42,703 bases of DNA from the NCBI RefSeq assembly GCF_002265625.1, contig NZ_NOVE01000025.1, positions 1 to 42,703 of the forward strand, read 5' to 3'. Source of the stretch: Prevotella sp. 885. Lineage in GTDB: Bacteria; Bacteroidota; Bacteroidia; Bacteroidales; Bacteroidaceae. Shown one piece after another: positions 42,330 through 42,703 of this stretch. Each line of letters begins with the position of its first letter. The stretch's first letter is position 1. The translations under genes were made by a program, and so were the position numbers. Below the pieces are notes generated by a model that was not told the origin of the DNA, did not search any database, and was given only the letters and a program-made list of their open reading frames with translations.

Positions 42330-42572
42330 AGTCTTCTTGTCCACCATGCAAATATCGTACAAAGAGTAAAAATATGTTACAAAATAAAAATCAATTCTAG
42401 AGAATCAAAAAGCTGTTTTTATGGTGTTTTGCTGTGCAAACAGCACCCAAGCTTAACAATAGCGCCCCTTTTACAGTCCAATAGTGCCACTATTAGAGTG
42501 TAAAAGTGGCGCTATTGCATGATAAAAGTGGCACTATTGTAGTGTAAAAGTGGCGCTATTGCAGCGAAAAAC
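42330..42572. repeat. composite dispersed repeat, copy 3 (probably cut by the window end)
   Basis: Begins with GTCTTCTTGTCC, then the core CATGCAAATATCGTAC at 42345-42391 (with AAAAATATG where the others have AAAAAGCTG), the GTGTTTTGCTGTGCAAACAGCACCC block and the CAATAGCGCC/GGCGCTATTG stem words (42457-42563). The 81-base module has not been found by 42703 and may lie beyond. The remaining 42573-42703 is A/T-rich with no supported feature. Confidence 0.75.
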
Positions 42573-42703
42573 GGCTCTTTTGACTTTAACTGATTTTACT
42601 TTACACTTTTCTTGTTGTTTTACTAATTTACTTCACTCTCATTTTGTTCCTTTACTGAATAACTTTACAATGCAGGAAAAGTGTTACTGAAACGCTTTAC
42701 ATA

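Noticed and set aside
41550..42503. 317-codon frame opposite GH13 running into the repeat
   Set aside because: Antisense shadow; its last 60 codons are the repeat read as protein, and the same peptide appears from the other copies.

Overview
The window looks like the chromosome of a gut Bacteroidales bacterium close to Prevotella/Segatella (S. copri-like). Reasons visible in the sequence: many Bacteroidetes-type promoters (TAnnTTTG -7 box with an upstream TTG/TTTG about 20 bases away), family-restricted proteins (GLPGLI, DUF4249, PorQ, TonB receptors with carboxypeptidase-like regulatory domain), SPII lipoproteins, and paired MFS transporter plus GH130 phosphorylase. No complete mobile element, phage or CRISPR array is present.

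Layout. 1-5.9 kb is an accessory, decaying region: a C-terminally shortened RecQ, a DUF3791/DUF3990-type cassette whose DUF3990 gene is reduced to a stub, a HEAT-like gene present as two diverged copies (one with a clean 144-bp in-frame deletion) that flank a two-gene cassette (unknown 191-aa protein overlapping an agmatine/arginine deiminase-family protein), an IS1380 transposase N-terminal fragment and the first copy of a composite dispersed repeat. 5.7-11.3 kb holds remnants (DUF6930/DUF7309-like tail, integrase arm domain), a GH5-like protein lacking the expected nucleophile, and a Big_14-like/GLPGLI/TonB-type outer-membrane set. 11.4-17.2 kb has a small conserved protein with a long leader, and an overlapping lipoprotein-TonB receptor-DUF4249 operon next to an AraC regulator.

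17.3-23.2 kb: aspartate ammonia-lyase, a porin, and just upstream of the porin a 24-codon scar that reads like the end of a DcuB transporter; then divergently porQ-cmk-aldose epimerase (frameshifted)-small helicase-associated protein. 23.3-28.3 kb: SulP transporter, sialate O-acetylesterase, PAS/LuxR regulator, DUF1349 lipoprotein. 28.5-29.5 kb has no convincing gene: the second copy of the composite repeat followed by a striking 390-bp nested foldback with many short hairpins. 29.5-32.3 kb: secreted ankyrin protein and secreted endonuclease I. 32.4-40.2 kb is largely housekeeping: SRP RNA and tRNA-Thr in one unit, flavin reductase, an unknown protein, an MFS-GH130 mannoside pair, an HD hydrolase, MutS2 and tRNA-Ser. 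40.4-42.7 kb: secreted GH13 glucosidase and the third copy of the composite repeat.

The main themes are glycan and dicarboxylate use at the cell surface, and an unusual number of gene scars. The best candidates for something undescribed are the foldback at 29031-29418, the three-copy composite repeat with its 21-bp perfect stem and 81-base conserved module, and the deiminase cassette between the duplicated HEAT-like genes. All functional assignments are from reading motifs by eye; no database search was run.
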